Source: an uncultured Christensenella sp.
GTDB taxonomy: Bacteria > Bacillota > Clostridia > Christensenellales > Pumilibacteraceae
NCBI GenBank assembly: GCA_949948785.1
Contig: CATLGX010000007.1
Coordinates: 1-39,200, forward strand
DNA: 39,200 bases
Direction of reading: 5' to 3'
Position 1 is the stretch's first letter; every line of letters begins with the position of its first letter. This document shows positions 30,780 through 38,985 of this stretch, in pieces. The notes beneath the pieces were generated by a model. It was given only the letters and a program-made list of their open reading frames with translations. It was not told the origin of the DNA and made no database searches. The position numbers were made by a program, and so were the translations under genes.

Positions 30780-33151
30780 GAACTTTTGCATTGGCAGGCA
30801 ATCCGAATTGCGGTAAGACGACGCTGTTCAATGCGTTGACGGGCGCGACGGCGCACGTCGGCAACTGGCCGGGCGTAACGGTAGATAAGCGCGAGGGCGT
30901 TTACAAAAAGGGCGGCGAGCATATCGCAATAGTCGATTTGCCGGGCATTTATTCTCTGTCGCCGTACACGCCCGAGGAAGTGATTTCGCGCAACTTCATA
31001 CTCGAAGAAAACGTCGGTATTATCAATATCGTGGACGCGACCAATCTCGAGCGCAACCTGTATCTCACGACGCAGCTACTCGAAATGGACGTGCCCGTTA
31101 TAGTCGCGCTCAACATGATGGACGAGGTGGAGCGGTCGGGCGACAGCATGGACGTCGCCGCGCTCGAAGCGGCGCTCGGCGTGCCCGTCGTCGCGATGTC
31201 GGCGCTAAAAGGCAAGGGCGTCAAAGAGCTGATGGCGCGCGCGGCGGCGCTCCCCGAAACGCGTAAAGGCTCGACTGTATTAAAATCGATGGCGCGCGAG
31301 ATAGCCGCGCTTGTCGGACATTTTGAAAGCGAACGAGTTTCGTCGCCGCTTTTCCACGCCGTTAAACTGTTGGAGCGCGACGAACTCGAACTTGCTCGGC
31401 GCGGCGCGGAAAGCGCGCTTTACGCGGCGGTGTCGGGCGGCGTTAAGTCGGACGAAAGAGAAACAGCCGCGGCGCAAAACGTTATAGATTACGAAGCCGA
31501 AATAGCCGACGAGAGGTACAGGTACATTTCGGAAAATCTTGCGCCCGCAAAGGCGCGTTCGGCGTCCGCAAAGACGATGAGCAGGTCGGATAAAACAGAC
31601 AGGGTTTTGACGCACAGAATATGGGCGATACCGATATTCGTTGCGGTAATGTTCATGATATTCCACTTGACTTTTTCGGAAAATCTGTTCTATCTCAACG
31701 GGTTTACCGAAGGGCAGGCGTGGATGCCGTCGCTTGTCGAGTGCGGTTTGGCGCGGGAGATAGACGGCGAAGTCGTATACAATAATTTCGGCGTGGAGTT
31801 ATTGGCGGTGTTTTACGACGGCGCGGTGTTCTCGCCGGGCGTGATACTGACAAACTTTCTCAATCTTTTCCTCGACCATATTTCGAGCGGCGTGGTTACG
31901 CTCATGGAAAACGGCGGCGCGGCGGCGTGGTCGGTGGGGCTTGTCGGCGACGGCATTCTCGGCGGGATATTCGCCGTTCTCGGATTTTTGCCGCAAATAC
32001 TCGTGCTGTTTCTGTTCTTCTCTCTGCTCGAAGATTCGGGGTACATGGCGCGCATAGCGTTTGTACTCGACCGCATATTCCGCCGTTTCGGCGTGTCGGG
32101 CAGGGCGTTCATGCCCATGATAATGGGCTTCGGCTGTTCGGTCCCCGCCGCAATAAACACGCGCACGCTAGCAGACGAAAAGGAACGCACCGCCACGATA
32201 CGCGTGATACCGTTCTTTTCGTGCGGCGCAAAACTGCCCATACTTACGGCTGTGGCGGGCGGAATAGTTGCGGCGTTCGGCATAGGAAACGCCGACGCGA
32301 TAACGTTTTCGATGTATCTTCTCGGAATCGTAGCGGCGATTGTGTGCATACTTTTGATGCGCAATACGACGCTTAAAGGCGAGACGCCGCCGTTCATAAT
32401 GGAACTGCCTACATACCGTGCGCCGAGGCTTAAAAACCTAATGCGGCATTTGTGGGACAAGACCAAACATTTCGTCAAAAAAGCGTTTACTATAATTTTT
32501 GCGTCGACGGTGGTAATCTGGCTGTTCTCGCACCTTGATTGGCGGTGGCATTATCTTCCCGACGAGCAGATGAACGAATCCATACTCGCGTCGATAGGCA
32601 TGTTTATTCAGCCTATATTCACGCCGCTCGGCTTCGGTTCGCAGCTCGGCACGTTCGGCTGGGTGTTCGCGGTAGCGACGATAACGGGGCTTATCGCCAA
32701 GGAGAACGTCATAGCGACGTTTACAACGCTCGCCGTTTGCATAGGCGCGTATTTAGGCGCAGGCACCGAGGACGGCGTGGAAGAGCTGACAGCATTGATA
32801 AGCGCGATACAGGGTACGACAGGCATTTCGACGCAAGTGTTTACCGCCGCGCTCATATCGTTTATTGCGTTTAATATGACGACCGTTCCGTGTTTTGCGG
32901 CGTGCGCGACGGCAAAAGGCGAACTGCAAAAGGGCAAGTTTAAGCGCACATTGCTGTTTTGGCTCGCGTCGAGCTATATAATCGGCGCGGCGGTTTACAC
33001 AATCGGCGCATACGTATGGCCGCTCGCGCTGTGGCTTGCGCTTATCGCGGCGGTTACGGCTCTTATAGTTTTGAGGAATATAGGCAAGTTCGACATAACA
33101 AAAATATTCAAGCGCAAAGGGCGCGCCGAAAAAAGCGAGGTCAAGCAATGA
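30776..33151 (+). CDS. feoB: Ferrous iron transport protein B
   Basis: Membrane Fe2+ transporter with a cytoplasmic G domain, 791 residues. G1 is GNPNCGKT (8-15), the switch region is GNWPGVTV, G3 is DLPG (54-57) and G4 is NMMD (113-116). The membrane domain, starting near residue 280, carries the conserved Gate motifs with cysteines (GFGCSVPA, FFSCGAKLP and TTVPCFAA). The ATG at 30776 is chosen because GGAGGAGG precedes it and the G domain then begins at once, as is usual. It overlaps its neighbours by 4 nt on both sides. Confidence 0.96.
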   Translation: MRTFALAGNPNCGKTTLFNALTGATAHVGNWPGVTVDKREGVYKKGGEHIAIVDLPGIYSLSPYTPEEVISRNFILEENVGIINIVDATNLERNLYLTTQLLEMDVPVIVALNMMDEVERSGDSMDVAALEAALGVPVVAMSALKGKGVKELMARAAALPETRKGSTVLKSMAREIAALVGHFESERVSSPLFHAVKLLERDELELARRGAESALYAAVSGGVKSDERETAAAQNVIDYEAEIADERYRYISENLAPAKARSASAKTMSRSDKTDRVLTHRIWAIPIFVAVMFMIFHLTFSENLFYLNGFTEGQAWMPSLVECGLAREIDGEVVYNNFGVELLAVFYDGAVFSPGVILTNFLNLFLDHISSGVVTLMENGGAAAWSVGLVGDGILGGIFAVLGFLPQILVLFLFFSLLEDSGYMARIAFVLDRIFRRFGVSGRAFMPMIMGFGCSVPAAINTRTLADEKERTATIRVIPFFSCGAKLPILTAVAGGIVAAFGIGNADAITFSMYLLGIVAAIVCILLMRNTTLKGETPPFIMELPTYRAPRLKNLMRHLWDKTKHFVKKAFTIIFASTVVIWLFSHLDWRWHYLPDEQMNESILASIGMFIQPIFTPLGFGSQLGTFGWVFAVATITGLIAKENVIATFTTLAVCIGAYLGAGTEDGVEELTALISAIQGTTGISTQVFTAALISFIAFNMTTVPCFAACATAKGELQKGKFKRTLLFWLASSYIIGAAVYTIGAYVWPLALWLALIAAVTALIVLRNIGKFDITKIFKRKGRAEKSEVKQ

Positions 33152-33375
33152 GCGGCGTCGATATTGCGGTTATTGTATCGGTTGCGGTTTTGTTTTCCGC
33201 GGCGCTTGCCTACGTGATTTACCGTAAAATAAAAGGTAAAGGCAGTTGCGATTGTTCGGACTGCGGCGGCAACTGCGCCGATTGCGGCGGACGGCGTACG
33301 CATGCCGCGAAGAGCGGAACGGGCGAATCGGATTGCTGCTCTCATTGCTCGAAGAGCGGAGCAAAAATCGAATAA
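33148..33375 (+). CDS. FeoB-associated Cys-rich membrane protein
   Basis: A 75-residue protein with one N-terminal transmembrane segment (about 4-24), a basic stretch, and a tail with seven or more cysteines in CxCxxC, CxxC and CCxxC groups. This is the family found behind feoB in many Bacillota, presumed to bind iron or an iron-sulfur cluster on the cytoplasmic side, like FeoC. The ATG overlaps the feoB stop codon (ATGA). Confidence 0.92.
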   Translation: MSGVDIAVIVSVAVLFSAALAYVIYRKIKGKGSCDCSDCGGNCADCGGRRTHAAKSGTGESDCCSHCSKSGAKIE

Positions 33376-33382
33376 TCAAAAC

Positions 33383-33412
33383 AAAAGCGCGGCGTGAAAA
33401 CCGCGCTTTGCC
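33383..33412 (+). terminator. Terminator-like hairpin after the feo operon
   Basis: AAAGCGCGG pairs with CCGCGCTTT around an 8-nt loop. The T run is short (TTTGCC), so efficiency is uncertain. Confidence 0.65.
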
Positions 33413-33426
33413 ATTGCCGACACTGC

Positions 33427-33455
33427 TTGACAAGCAATTGAATAACGGCTATAAT
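33427..33455 (+). promoter_or_regulatory. Promoter of the DIP1984-family gene
   Basis: A consensus TTGACA (33427-33432) and TATAAT (33450-33455) are 17 nt apart. GAGGTGG lies upstream of the ATG. Confidence 0.92.
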
Positions 33456-33487
33456 ACAGAAAAAGCATATATGCGAGGTGGAACGCA

Positions 33488-33946
33488 ATGAAACTTGCCG
33501 AAGCGCTTATCGAGCGCGCGGATATACAGCGTAAAATATCCGTTTTGCGGTCGCGACTGGAAAATAACGCTCAAGTTCAGGAGGGTACGTCGCCGCACGA
33601 GGACCCCGCCGATTTGTTTAAAGAATTCGACGAAAAAGTAAAGCGGCTTGAATATCTTATTTCGCACATCAACTATACCAATGCTACGGCAAAGTCGGCG
33701 AGCGGAAATACGATTGCCGAGCTTATTGTAAAGCGCGATATGCTCGCGCTCAAAATTTCCGCGCTCGGCGGAGTAGTCAATACGGCAAGCTCTACGGTGC
33801 GGCGCGCTACGCACACCGAGATTAAGATTTTGCCTGCCGTAGACGTCAAAGCGTTGCAAGCGACGGTGGACAAGCTGTCCAAGGAACTGCGCATTACCGA
33901 AACGGAAATCCAAAGCTGCAATTGGCTGACCGATTTGGTCGAGTAA
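33488..33946 (+). CDS. DIP1984 family protein
   Basis: A 152-residue, mostly helical cytoplasmic protein. The opening KLAEALIERADIQRKISVLR and the ending ETEIQSCNWLTDL are characteristic of the DIP1984 family. Its biochemical role is not known to me; the long charged helices suggest a coiled-coil structural or binding protein. It is transcribed alone from a consensus promoter and followed by a terminator. Confidence 0.88.
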   Translation: MKLAEALIERADIQRKISVLRSRLENNAQVQEGTSPHEDPADLFKEFDEKVKRLEYLISHINYTNATAKSASGNTIAELIVKRDMLALKISALGGVVNTASSTVRRATHTEIKILPAVDVKALQATVDKLSKELRITETEIQSCNWLTDLVE

Positions 33947-33986
33947 CGATAAAGCAGGTAGCACCGGCGGGGCGGGCGTCGACTCG

Positions 33987-34019
33987 GCGGTTAAAGTTTT
34001 AACCGCAAAAGCTTTTTTT
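33987..34019 (+). terminator. Intrinsic terminator after the DIP1984-family gene
   Basis: GCGGTTAA and TTAACCGC pair around AGTT, followed by AAAAGC and T7. Confidence 0.75.
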
Positions 34020-34148
34020 AGCATTGTTATCCGAAATCGACTGCGGAGTTTTTATTATTACGTCATTACGATTACACGGGTACTTTTAATCTAAGGTTTA
34101 TTACCTGACGCAGACCGACGGTGCGAGGGCGGGGAAGGGGATTTTGAT

Positions 34149-35381
34149 ATGCAATCGTTACGAGAACTGTACAGAATAGGCAGAGGTCCGTCAAGCTCGC
34201 ACACTATGGGACCGGAGCGGGCGGCTTCGATAATGAAGGAACGCTGTCCCGAGGCGGACGCGTTCCGCGCAGTATTGTTCGGCTCGCTCGCCATGACGGG
34301 CGAAGGACACGGCACTGCGGCGGTTATCGAGCGCGTGTTTTCGCCGTTGCCGTGCGACGTTGCGTTCGACGCGGATTCGCCGTGCGACGTTCATCCCAAT
34401 ACCATGGATATAGAAGCGTTTTCGAACGGAAAAACCGTCGGCAAGCTGAGGTTTTACAGCGTCGGCGGCGGAGCGGTCAGGATTGAAAGCGAGCCGGACG
34501 AAACGCCGTGCAAGGTGTATCCGCACAGCACGTTTACGGAAATTTCGGAATATTGCAAGTCGAATAAGTTGCGGCTTTACGAGTATGTCGGACAGTGCGA
34601 GGGCGGCGGTATTTTCGATTATCTCCAATCTGTGTGGGAGCGCATGAAACAGACCGTGCACGAAGGTCTTGTAGTATCAGGCGTGCTTCCGGGCGTTCTC
34701 GGTACGGAGCGCAGAGCGCAAAAACTGTACAATCAGCGGCATATCGACGAGTCGGCGCAAACGCGCGAAAACCGCTTGGTGTGCTCATACGCTTTTGCGG
34801 CGAGCGAGCAGAACGCCTCGGGCGGTATAGTGGTAACTGCGCCGACATGCGGAGCGTGCGGCGTCGTGCCGTCCGTACTCAAATATATGCAGGACAACCG
34901 CGGTTTTTCGGACGAACGCATAGTGCGCGCTCTTGCCACGGGCGGACTTATCGGCAACCTCGTGAAGCGCAACGCTTCGATAAGCGGCGCGGAGTGCGGA
35001 TGTCAGGCGGAAATAGGCACTGCGTGTTCAATGGCGGCGGCGGCTCTTGCCGAGCTGTTTGAAATGGGTTTGGAGCAGATAGAGTATGCGGCGGAAGTTG
35101 CGATGGAGCATCATCTCGGTCTCACTTGCGACCCTATTGCGGGGCTTGTTCAGATACCGTGCATTGAGCGAAACGCCGTCGCGGCGATGCGTGCCATAAA
35201 CGCGCTGTCTCTCGCCAACTTTTTGGCGGACTCTCGCAAAATAAGTTTCGATATAATAGTAAAGACAATGCTCAATACTGGCATGGATATAAAGAGCTGT
35301 TACCGCGAAACATCGGTCGGCGGGCTTGCAAAATATTACGAGCTGGGCGGAAAGCGCAACGGCACGGCGGAGGACGAATGA
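34149..35381 (+). CDS. L-serine ammonia-lyase, iron-sulfur type, fused beta-alpha subunits
   Basis: Deaminates L-serine to pyruvate and ammonia using an oxygen-sensitive 4Fe-4S cluster. The beta-type domain comes first (SSSHTMGP at residues 15-22) and the alpha-type domain starts near residue 150. Candidate cluster and active-site cysteines are in APTCGACG (about 233), GAECGCQAE (about 282) and LTCDPIAGLVQIPC (about 327-337). At 410 residues it is shorter than the usual 450-480 single-chain enzymes, mainly in the beta part. Many Bacillota instead have separate sdaAB and sdaAA genes. The next gene overlaps by 4 nt. No clear promoter was found in the 200-nt gap upstream. Confidence 0.92.
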   Translation: MQSLRELYRIGRGPSSSHTMGPERAASIMKERCPEADAFRAVLFGSLAMTGEGHGTAAVIERVFSPLPCDVAFDADSPCDVHPNTMDIEAFSNGKTVGKLRFYSVGGGAVRIESEPDETPCKVYPHSTFTEISEYCKSNKLRLYEYVGQCEGGGIFDYLQSVWERMKQTVHEGLVVSGVLPGVLGTERRAQKLYNQRHIDESAQTRENRLVCSYAFAASEQNASGGIVVTAPTCGACGVVPSVLKYMQDNRGFSDERIVRALATGGLIGNLVKRNASISGAECGCQAEIGTACSMAAAALAELFEMGLEQIEYAAEVAMEHHLGLTCDPIAGLVQIPCIERNAVAAMRAINALSLANFLADSRKISFDIIVKTMLNTGMDIKSCYRETSVGGLAKYYELGGKRNGTAEDE

Positions 35382-36067
35382 ACCGCGACGCAATATACGG
35401 AGTAAAAGCCGCCGTGTTCGACCTCGACGGAACGCTGTTTGACAGCGCGCGGTTGTGGTCGCAAATAGATATAGCGTTTTTGAAAAAACGCGGGCTTTAC
35501 CCTACGCCGGAGTACAAGCGCGCGCTCGCCGCGCTCGGCAATATGGAGCTTGCGCGATTTACCGTCGATTATTACAGATTGAGCGACACGCCCGAAGCGC
35601 TTGTTCGCGAGTGGACGGACATGGCGCTTTTCGAGTACGAACACAATATTAAACTTTTCGACGGCGCAAAAGAATACGTGCTCGACGTTTACGAGCGCGG
35701 AATAACCGTTGTCGCCGTTACCAGTCTCGTGCGCGAGCTTGCCGAACCGTGCCTTGCGCGCGGCGGGCTGCTCGACATAATGAAATCGCTCATAACCGCC
35801 GACGAAACGGGGCTTAGCAAAACATCGCCCGAAATATACCGCTATGCCGCGAAAACGGCGCGCGCGGAGACTAAGGCATGCGTTGCGTTCGACGACGTGG
35901 CTCGCGCCGTTCAATCGGCAAAGCTCGCCGGCATGACTACCGTCGCCGTGCGCGACGCGGTCGGAGAGGGCGATTGCGGGCAATTCGAGTACGCAGATTA
36001 CGTCGTCGATTCCGTATCGGACGCGCCGCGGCTTTTTGCCGAGGACGCGCCAACGTCGGACGGTTAA
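35378..36067 (+). CDS. HAD-family hydrolase (phosphoglycolate phosphatase-like)
   Basis: A 229-residue haloacid dehalogenase-type phosphatase. Motif I is FDLDGT (Asp15 nucleophile, Asp17 acid/base), motif II lies in VVAVTSLVREL, the conserved Lys in GLSKTSPEIY, and motif IV in VAFDDVARAV. The helical cap between motifs I and II marks subfamily I, as in beta-phosphoglucomutase and phosphoglycolate phosphatase. The substrate is unknown. It is translationally coupled to the serine dehydratase (ATGA), with GGAGG just upstream. Confidence 0.9.
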   Translation: MNRDAIYGVKAAVFDLDGTLFDSARLWSQIDIAFLKKRGLYPTPEYKRALAALGNMELARFTVDYYRLSDTPEALVREWTDMALFEYEHNIKLFDGAKEYVLDVYERGITVVAVTSLVRELAEPCLARGGLLDIMKSLITADETGLSKTSPEIYRYAAKTARAETKACVAFDDVARAVQSAKLAGMTTVAVRDAVGEGDCGQFEYADYVVDSVSDAPRLFAEDAPTSDG

Positions 36068-36076
36068 GTCCGTCGG

Positions 36077-36616
36077 TCAGTCGGGTTCTACTATATCGTC
36101 TATAAATTCGTCTTTGACGGCATAGGAATGCAAATGCGCCATGCCGTTTTTGTCTATCAGATAAAACTTGTTGCCGCTTTCCCACGAACAGTCGGCTATG
36201 CGGTCGTACCCGTCGAAGAAGCCCGACAGGTCGGATTTAGTGATGCTGTTTTTAAGTCCGTCGGACAGCATTGCGTACGCGGACGTCGTGTCGCCGTTTT
36301 TGACGAGCGAGAACAGCCGCGCTATTGGCGACGACGGCGGCGGAAGCGGTTGCGCGTTGCCGTAAACGATTATATAGCGCGGCGACAGCGTCAATAAAAA
36401 ATGGTCAGGACCGAGCCGCACGCCCGTGGCAAGCTCGCCGTTGAAATTTTCCGCGCCGTTGAGCTTGACCGTGTAGGGCAGCAGTGTGTGTTTGAGCGGC
36501 AGAGCGGTAACGTACACGACGTCGAACTCCGACATACATAGGCAGTCGGCGCGTTCTACGAAACAGCCGTTTATCAAATACACGCATTCGAATTCGCTTT
36601 TTATATGCAGTTCCAT
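36077..36616 (-). CDS. Protein of unknown function (179 aa)
   Basis: No family was recognised. The protein has no signal peptide or transmembrane helix. The N-terminal half is rich in beta-type residues (VYVTALPLKHTLLPYTVKL), and the C-terminal half looks mixed, with an SDLSGFFDGYDRIADC stretch and an acidic end. It is convergent with the HAD gene, with a 9-nt gap, and divergent from the Myb-like gene. There is no Shine-Dalgarno site; a weak TATATT box ends 6 nt before the ATG, so translation may be leaderless. The frame is open for its full length with codon use like its neighbours. Confidence 0.68.
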   Translation of the reverse strand: MELHIKSEFECVYLINGCFVERADCLCMSEFDVVYVTALPLKHTLLPYTVKLNGAENFNGELATGVRLGPDHFLLTLSPRYIIVYGNAQPLPPPSSPIARLFSLVKNGDTTSAYAMLSDGLKNSITKSDLSGFFDGYDRIADCSWESGNKFYLIDKNGMAHLHSYAVKDEFIDDIVEPD

Positions 36617-36723
36617 ATGGAAAATATATGTTTGAAGTCGGCGCGCTATGTATATTTATCGAGCGATATGTCTATTATCGTATGCGAATAAGTGCGGACA
36701 AGCCGCAGTTTTTCGGAGGGTAT

Positions 36724-37296
36724 ATGAATAATAACACAAGCTGGACAATTGAACAGACAAAAAAACTGTTTTCTCTGTGCGACAAAGCAAAATGCGGCGG
36801 TTCGAGTCTGTCCGACGCTTTCGGGCTGATGGCGGCGGAAACGGGACGGTCGGTCAACTCGGTCCGCAATTATTACTACGGTCAAGCCAAGACTTTCGAG
36901 CTGGTTCCCGAAATCGCGCAGAAGCTCGGCATAAAAAACACCAAAGTCAAGCGCGACGCATTCGTGCCGTTTAAAAGCGGCGAGATACGCGAGCTTATAG
37001 AAAATGTGATTGTCGGCAAGGCGCGCGGTAAATCGGTGCGCGCGACAATATACGAAATGGCGGGCGGCGATGCGAAGACGGCGTTGCGGCTTCAAAACAA
37101 ATACCGTTCGGTGTTGCGCTCGCACCGCGACACGGTGGAGAGCGTAATGAATTCGCTCGCCGCACGCGGCGTGGAATACGTCAATCCGTACGATAAGAAC
37201 CGCGGCGACAATTTTGCGCGTTTGACGGAATATATCGCGGCGCTCGACGAGTCCAAAGTCGGCAGTTTTCTGTCGCTGATAGAAAAATTAAAGTAA
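36724..37296 (+). CDS. Myb/SANT-like DNA-binding protein (RsfA-type), function unknown
   Basis: A 190-residue cytoplasmic protein. The N-terminus (SWTIEQTKKLFSLCDKA, then GRSVNSVRNYYYGQ) has the spaced aromatic residues and third-helix pattern of a Myb/SANT-like helix-turn-helix, as in RsfA-like sporulation regulators and related clostridial proteins. A second basic helical region follows near residue 75-135 (RELIENVIVGKARGKSVRATI, read in parts). The ATG at 36724 is preferred because GGAGGG lies just upstream; longer in-frame starts at 36628 and 36682 lack such a site. Targets are unknown. Confidence 0.7.
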   Translation: MNNNTSWTIEQTKKLFSLCDKAKCGGSSLSDAFGLMAAETGRSVNSVRNYYYGQAKTFELVPEIAQKLGIKNTKVKRDAFVPFKSGEIRELIENVIVGKARGKSVRATIYEMAGGDAKTALRLQNKYRSVLRSHRDTVESVMNSLAARGVEYVNPYDKNRGDNFARLTEYIAALDESKVGSFLSLIEKLK

Positions 37297-37330
37297 TTGC
37301 GGCGCACGCTCCGCAAATATCGCAAATCGC

Positions 37331-37359
37331 TTGATATTTTGTTCGCCGAGTAGTATAAT
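37331..37359 (+). promoter_or_regulatory. Promoter of the Nudix-asparaginase pair
   Basis: TTGATA (37331-37336) and TATAAT (37354-37359) are 17 nt apart. The ATG follows 36 nt later. Confidence 0.85.
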
Positions 37360-37395
37360 ACACGTACGAAAACAGCGAAATACGGGGTTGGCATC

Positions 37396-38010
37396 ATGGA
37401 ATCGGCAATAGACAAAAACGGAATGACGGAGGCGCAGTTCTTAAAAGAATATGACGTTTCGCGTTATTTTCGTCCGTCGGTAACGGTGGACGCCGTGCTG
37501 TTGCGCGTTTGCGGCGAGAAGGGCAGGATTCTGCTTGTAGAGCGCGGCGGACATCCGTTTATCGGCAAGTGGGCGTTTCCGGGCGGCTTTGTGGAAAAAG
37601 ACGAGTCTTGCGAGACCGCCGTCGTCCGCGAGCTTTGCGAGGAAACGGGCATAGTCGGCGTGCCGCTCCGTCAGGCGGCGGCTGTTTCCACGCCGTGCCG
37701 CGACCCGCGCTGGCGCAATATTACCGTCGTGTTTTATGCCGAACCCGAGTCGGACGTCAACGCCGTCGGCGGCGACGACGCGGCAAAAGCCGAGTGGTTC
37801 GACTTTTCGGTAAGCGCGGACGGTAAACGCGTTCGCTTATCGTTCGATTCGGAAAGCGCGAGCTTTACCGAAACTCTCGATGCGGAGCGCGACGCGTTCG
37901 GCGACGTTGACATAAATAAGACTAAAATAACCGAGCGCGGCGGCATGGCGTTCGACCACGCGAAAATAGTTTACTATTTGTTCGACAAAATCAAGCGAGG
38001 CATAAGATGA
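37396..38010 (+). CDS. Nudix hydrolase
   Basis: A 204-residue hydrolase of nucleoside diphosphates linked to another group. The Nudix box is intact: GGFVEKDESCETAVVREL followed by CEETGI, fitting GX5EX7REUXEEXGU. The upstream YFRPSVTVDAVLL strand is common in the ADP-ribose pyrophosphatase-like branch, but the substrate cannot be fixed from sequence. The ribosome binding site is weak (GGGG about 10 nt upstream). Its stop overlaps the asparaginase start by 4 nt, so both products are made together. Confidence 0.92.
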   Translation: MESAIDKNGMTEAQFLKEYDVSRYFRPSVTVDAVLLRVCGEKGRILLVERGGHPFIGKWAFPGGFVEKDESCETAVVRELCEETGIVGVPLRQAAAVSTPCRDPRWRNITVVFYAEPESDVNAVGGDDAAKAEWFDFSVSADGKRVRLSFDSESASFTETLDAERDAFGDVDINKTKITERGGMAFDHAKIVYYLFDKIKRGIR

Positions 38011-38912
38011 AAATCGCACTTGTAGCCACAGGCGGCACAATAGGCAGCCGCAAGGATTCGGACGGCGTTATCAGACTTTCTTCCGCCGCTACCGAACAGA
38101 TAGCGTCCATAGTGGGCGCAAGCTCGGTGTTCGATTCGCTGTCGACGCACAGCGAGCGCATGGAATTTTCCGACCTCAATAAGTTCCGCAATATAACGCG
38201 CGAGGCGCTGGATACTCATCCCGACGGCGTGGTGGTAACGCACGGCACCGATACTCTCGCGTTTTCTTCGGCGTATCTTGCGTACGCGTTTTGCGATACG
38301 AAAGTGCCCATTGTCATGTGTTCCGCCGATTTGCCGCTCACCGAGCATGACAGCAACGGATTCGACATCTTGCAGTCGGCGAAAATGTTTTTGCAAAACC
38401 GTCGTCCCGGCGTTTTCGTAGTGTACAAAAACGCGGGGTTTGCGCCGCAGGTCCATCACGGCGCGCGGCTTTTGCCCGCGCACTTGCACGAGCATTTTTA
38501 CCATTCGCTCGGCGATTGGGGGTTTAACGACAGCGGGCTTATGCACGGCATGGATTTTGACCTCGGCGGACATAAAGCGCTTATGGTTTCGCCGTACATA
38601 GGTCTTGATTATTCGTCCATCAATCTCGACGGGTATTCCGCCGTAGTACAGTGCGCGTACCATTCGGGCACCGTCAATGCCGCGGACTTCAATGCGTTTG
38701 CGAGCCGTTATCCCGACGTCCCCATGTTCTTGACCGCGGGGCGGAAGAAATACGCGGGGCAGGACTTCGTTCAAAACGTAATACAGTGCCACGGCATAAC
38801 GCAGACCGCGCTGTACATAAAAATATTGATAGGCTTGCAGAATAACGTCAAAGATTTGCCGGGGTTCGTGCTTAAAAACGCTTGCGGCGAAATCGTAACC
38901 GAAAAGTACTGA
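38007..38912 (+). CDS. L-asparaginase family protein
   Basis: Probably hydrolyses L-asparagine to aspartate and ammonia. Both catalytic threonine motifs are present: ATGGTIGS at residues 7-14 and VVTHGTDTLAFSSAY near residue 76-90. Length is 301 residues, a little short of the usual 320-350, with the loss mostly in the C-terminal domain. There is no signal peptide, so a cytoplasmic type-I-like enzyme is expected. The start is coupled to the Nudix gene, with GCGAGGC upstream. Confidence 0.9.
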   Translation: MKIALVATGGTIGSRKDSDGVIRLSSAATEQIASIVGASSVFDSLSTHSERMEFSDLNKFRNITREALDTHPDGVVVTHGTDTLAFSSAYLAYAFCDTKVPIVMCSADLPLTEHDSNGFDILQSAKMFLQNRRPGVFVVYKNAGFAPQVHHGARLLPAHLHEHFYHSLGDWGFNDSGLMHGMDFDLGGHKALMVSPYIGLDYSSINLDGYSAVVQCAYHSGTVNAADFNAFASRYPDVPMFLTAGRKKYAGQDFVQNVIQCHGITQTALYIKILIGLQNNVKDLPGFVLKNACGEIVTEKY

Positions 38913-38931
38913 GTAATTAAACGCATAAAGC

Positions 38932-38970
38932 AAAAGCGCTTGCGGCTGTTGAAACCGCAAGCGCTTTTTT
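38932..38970. terminator. Bidirectional terminator between asparaginase and the right-edge gene
   Basis: AAAAGCGCTTGCGG/CCGCAAGCGCTTTT forms a perfect 14-bp stem with a 9-nt loop, followed by T residues. The A run gives a T run on the other strand. Confidence 0.94.
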
Positions 38971-38985
38971 ATAGCGATGTTTCCG

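Noticed and set aside
33950-34019. T-box riboswitch before the serine dehydratase (GGTAGCACCGGCG followed by a terminator)
   Set aside because: The sequence resembles the T-box core, but the upstream 200 nt that should hold the specifier stem are the DIP1984-family coding region, and the terminator is explained by that gene.
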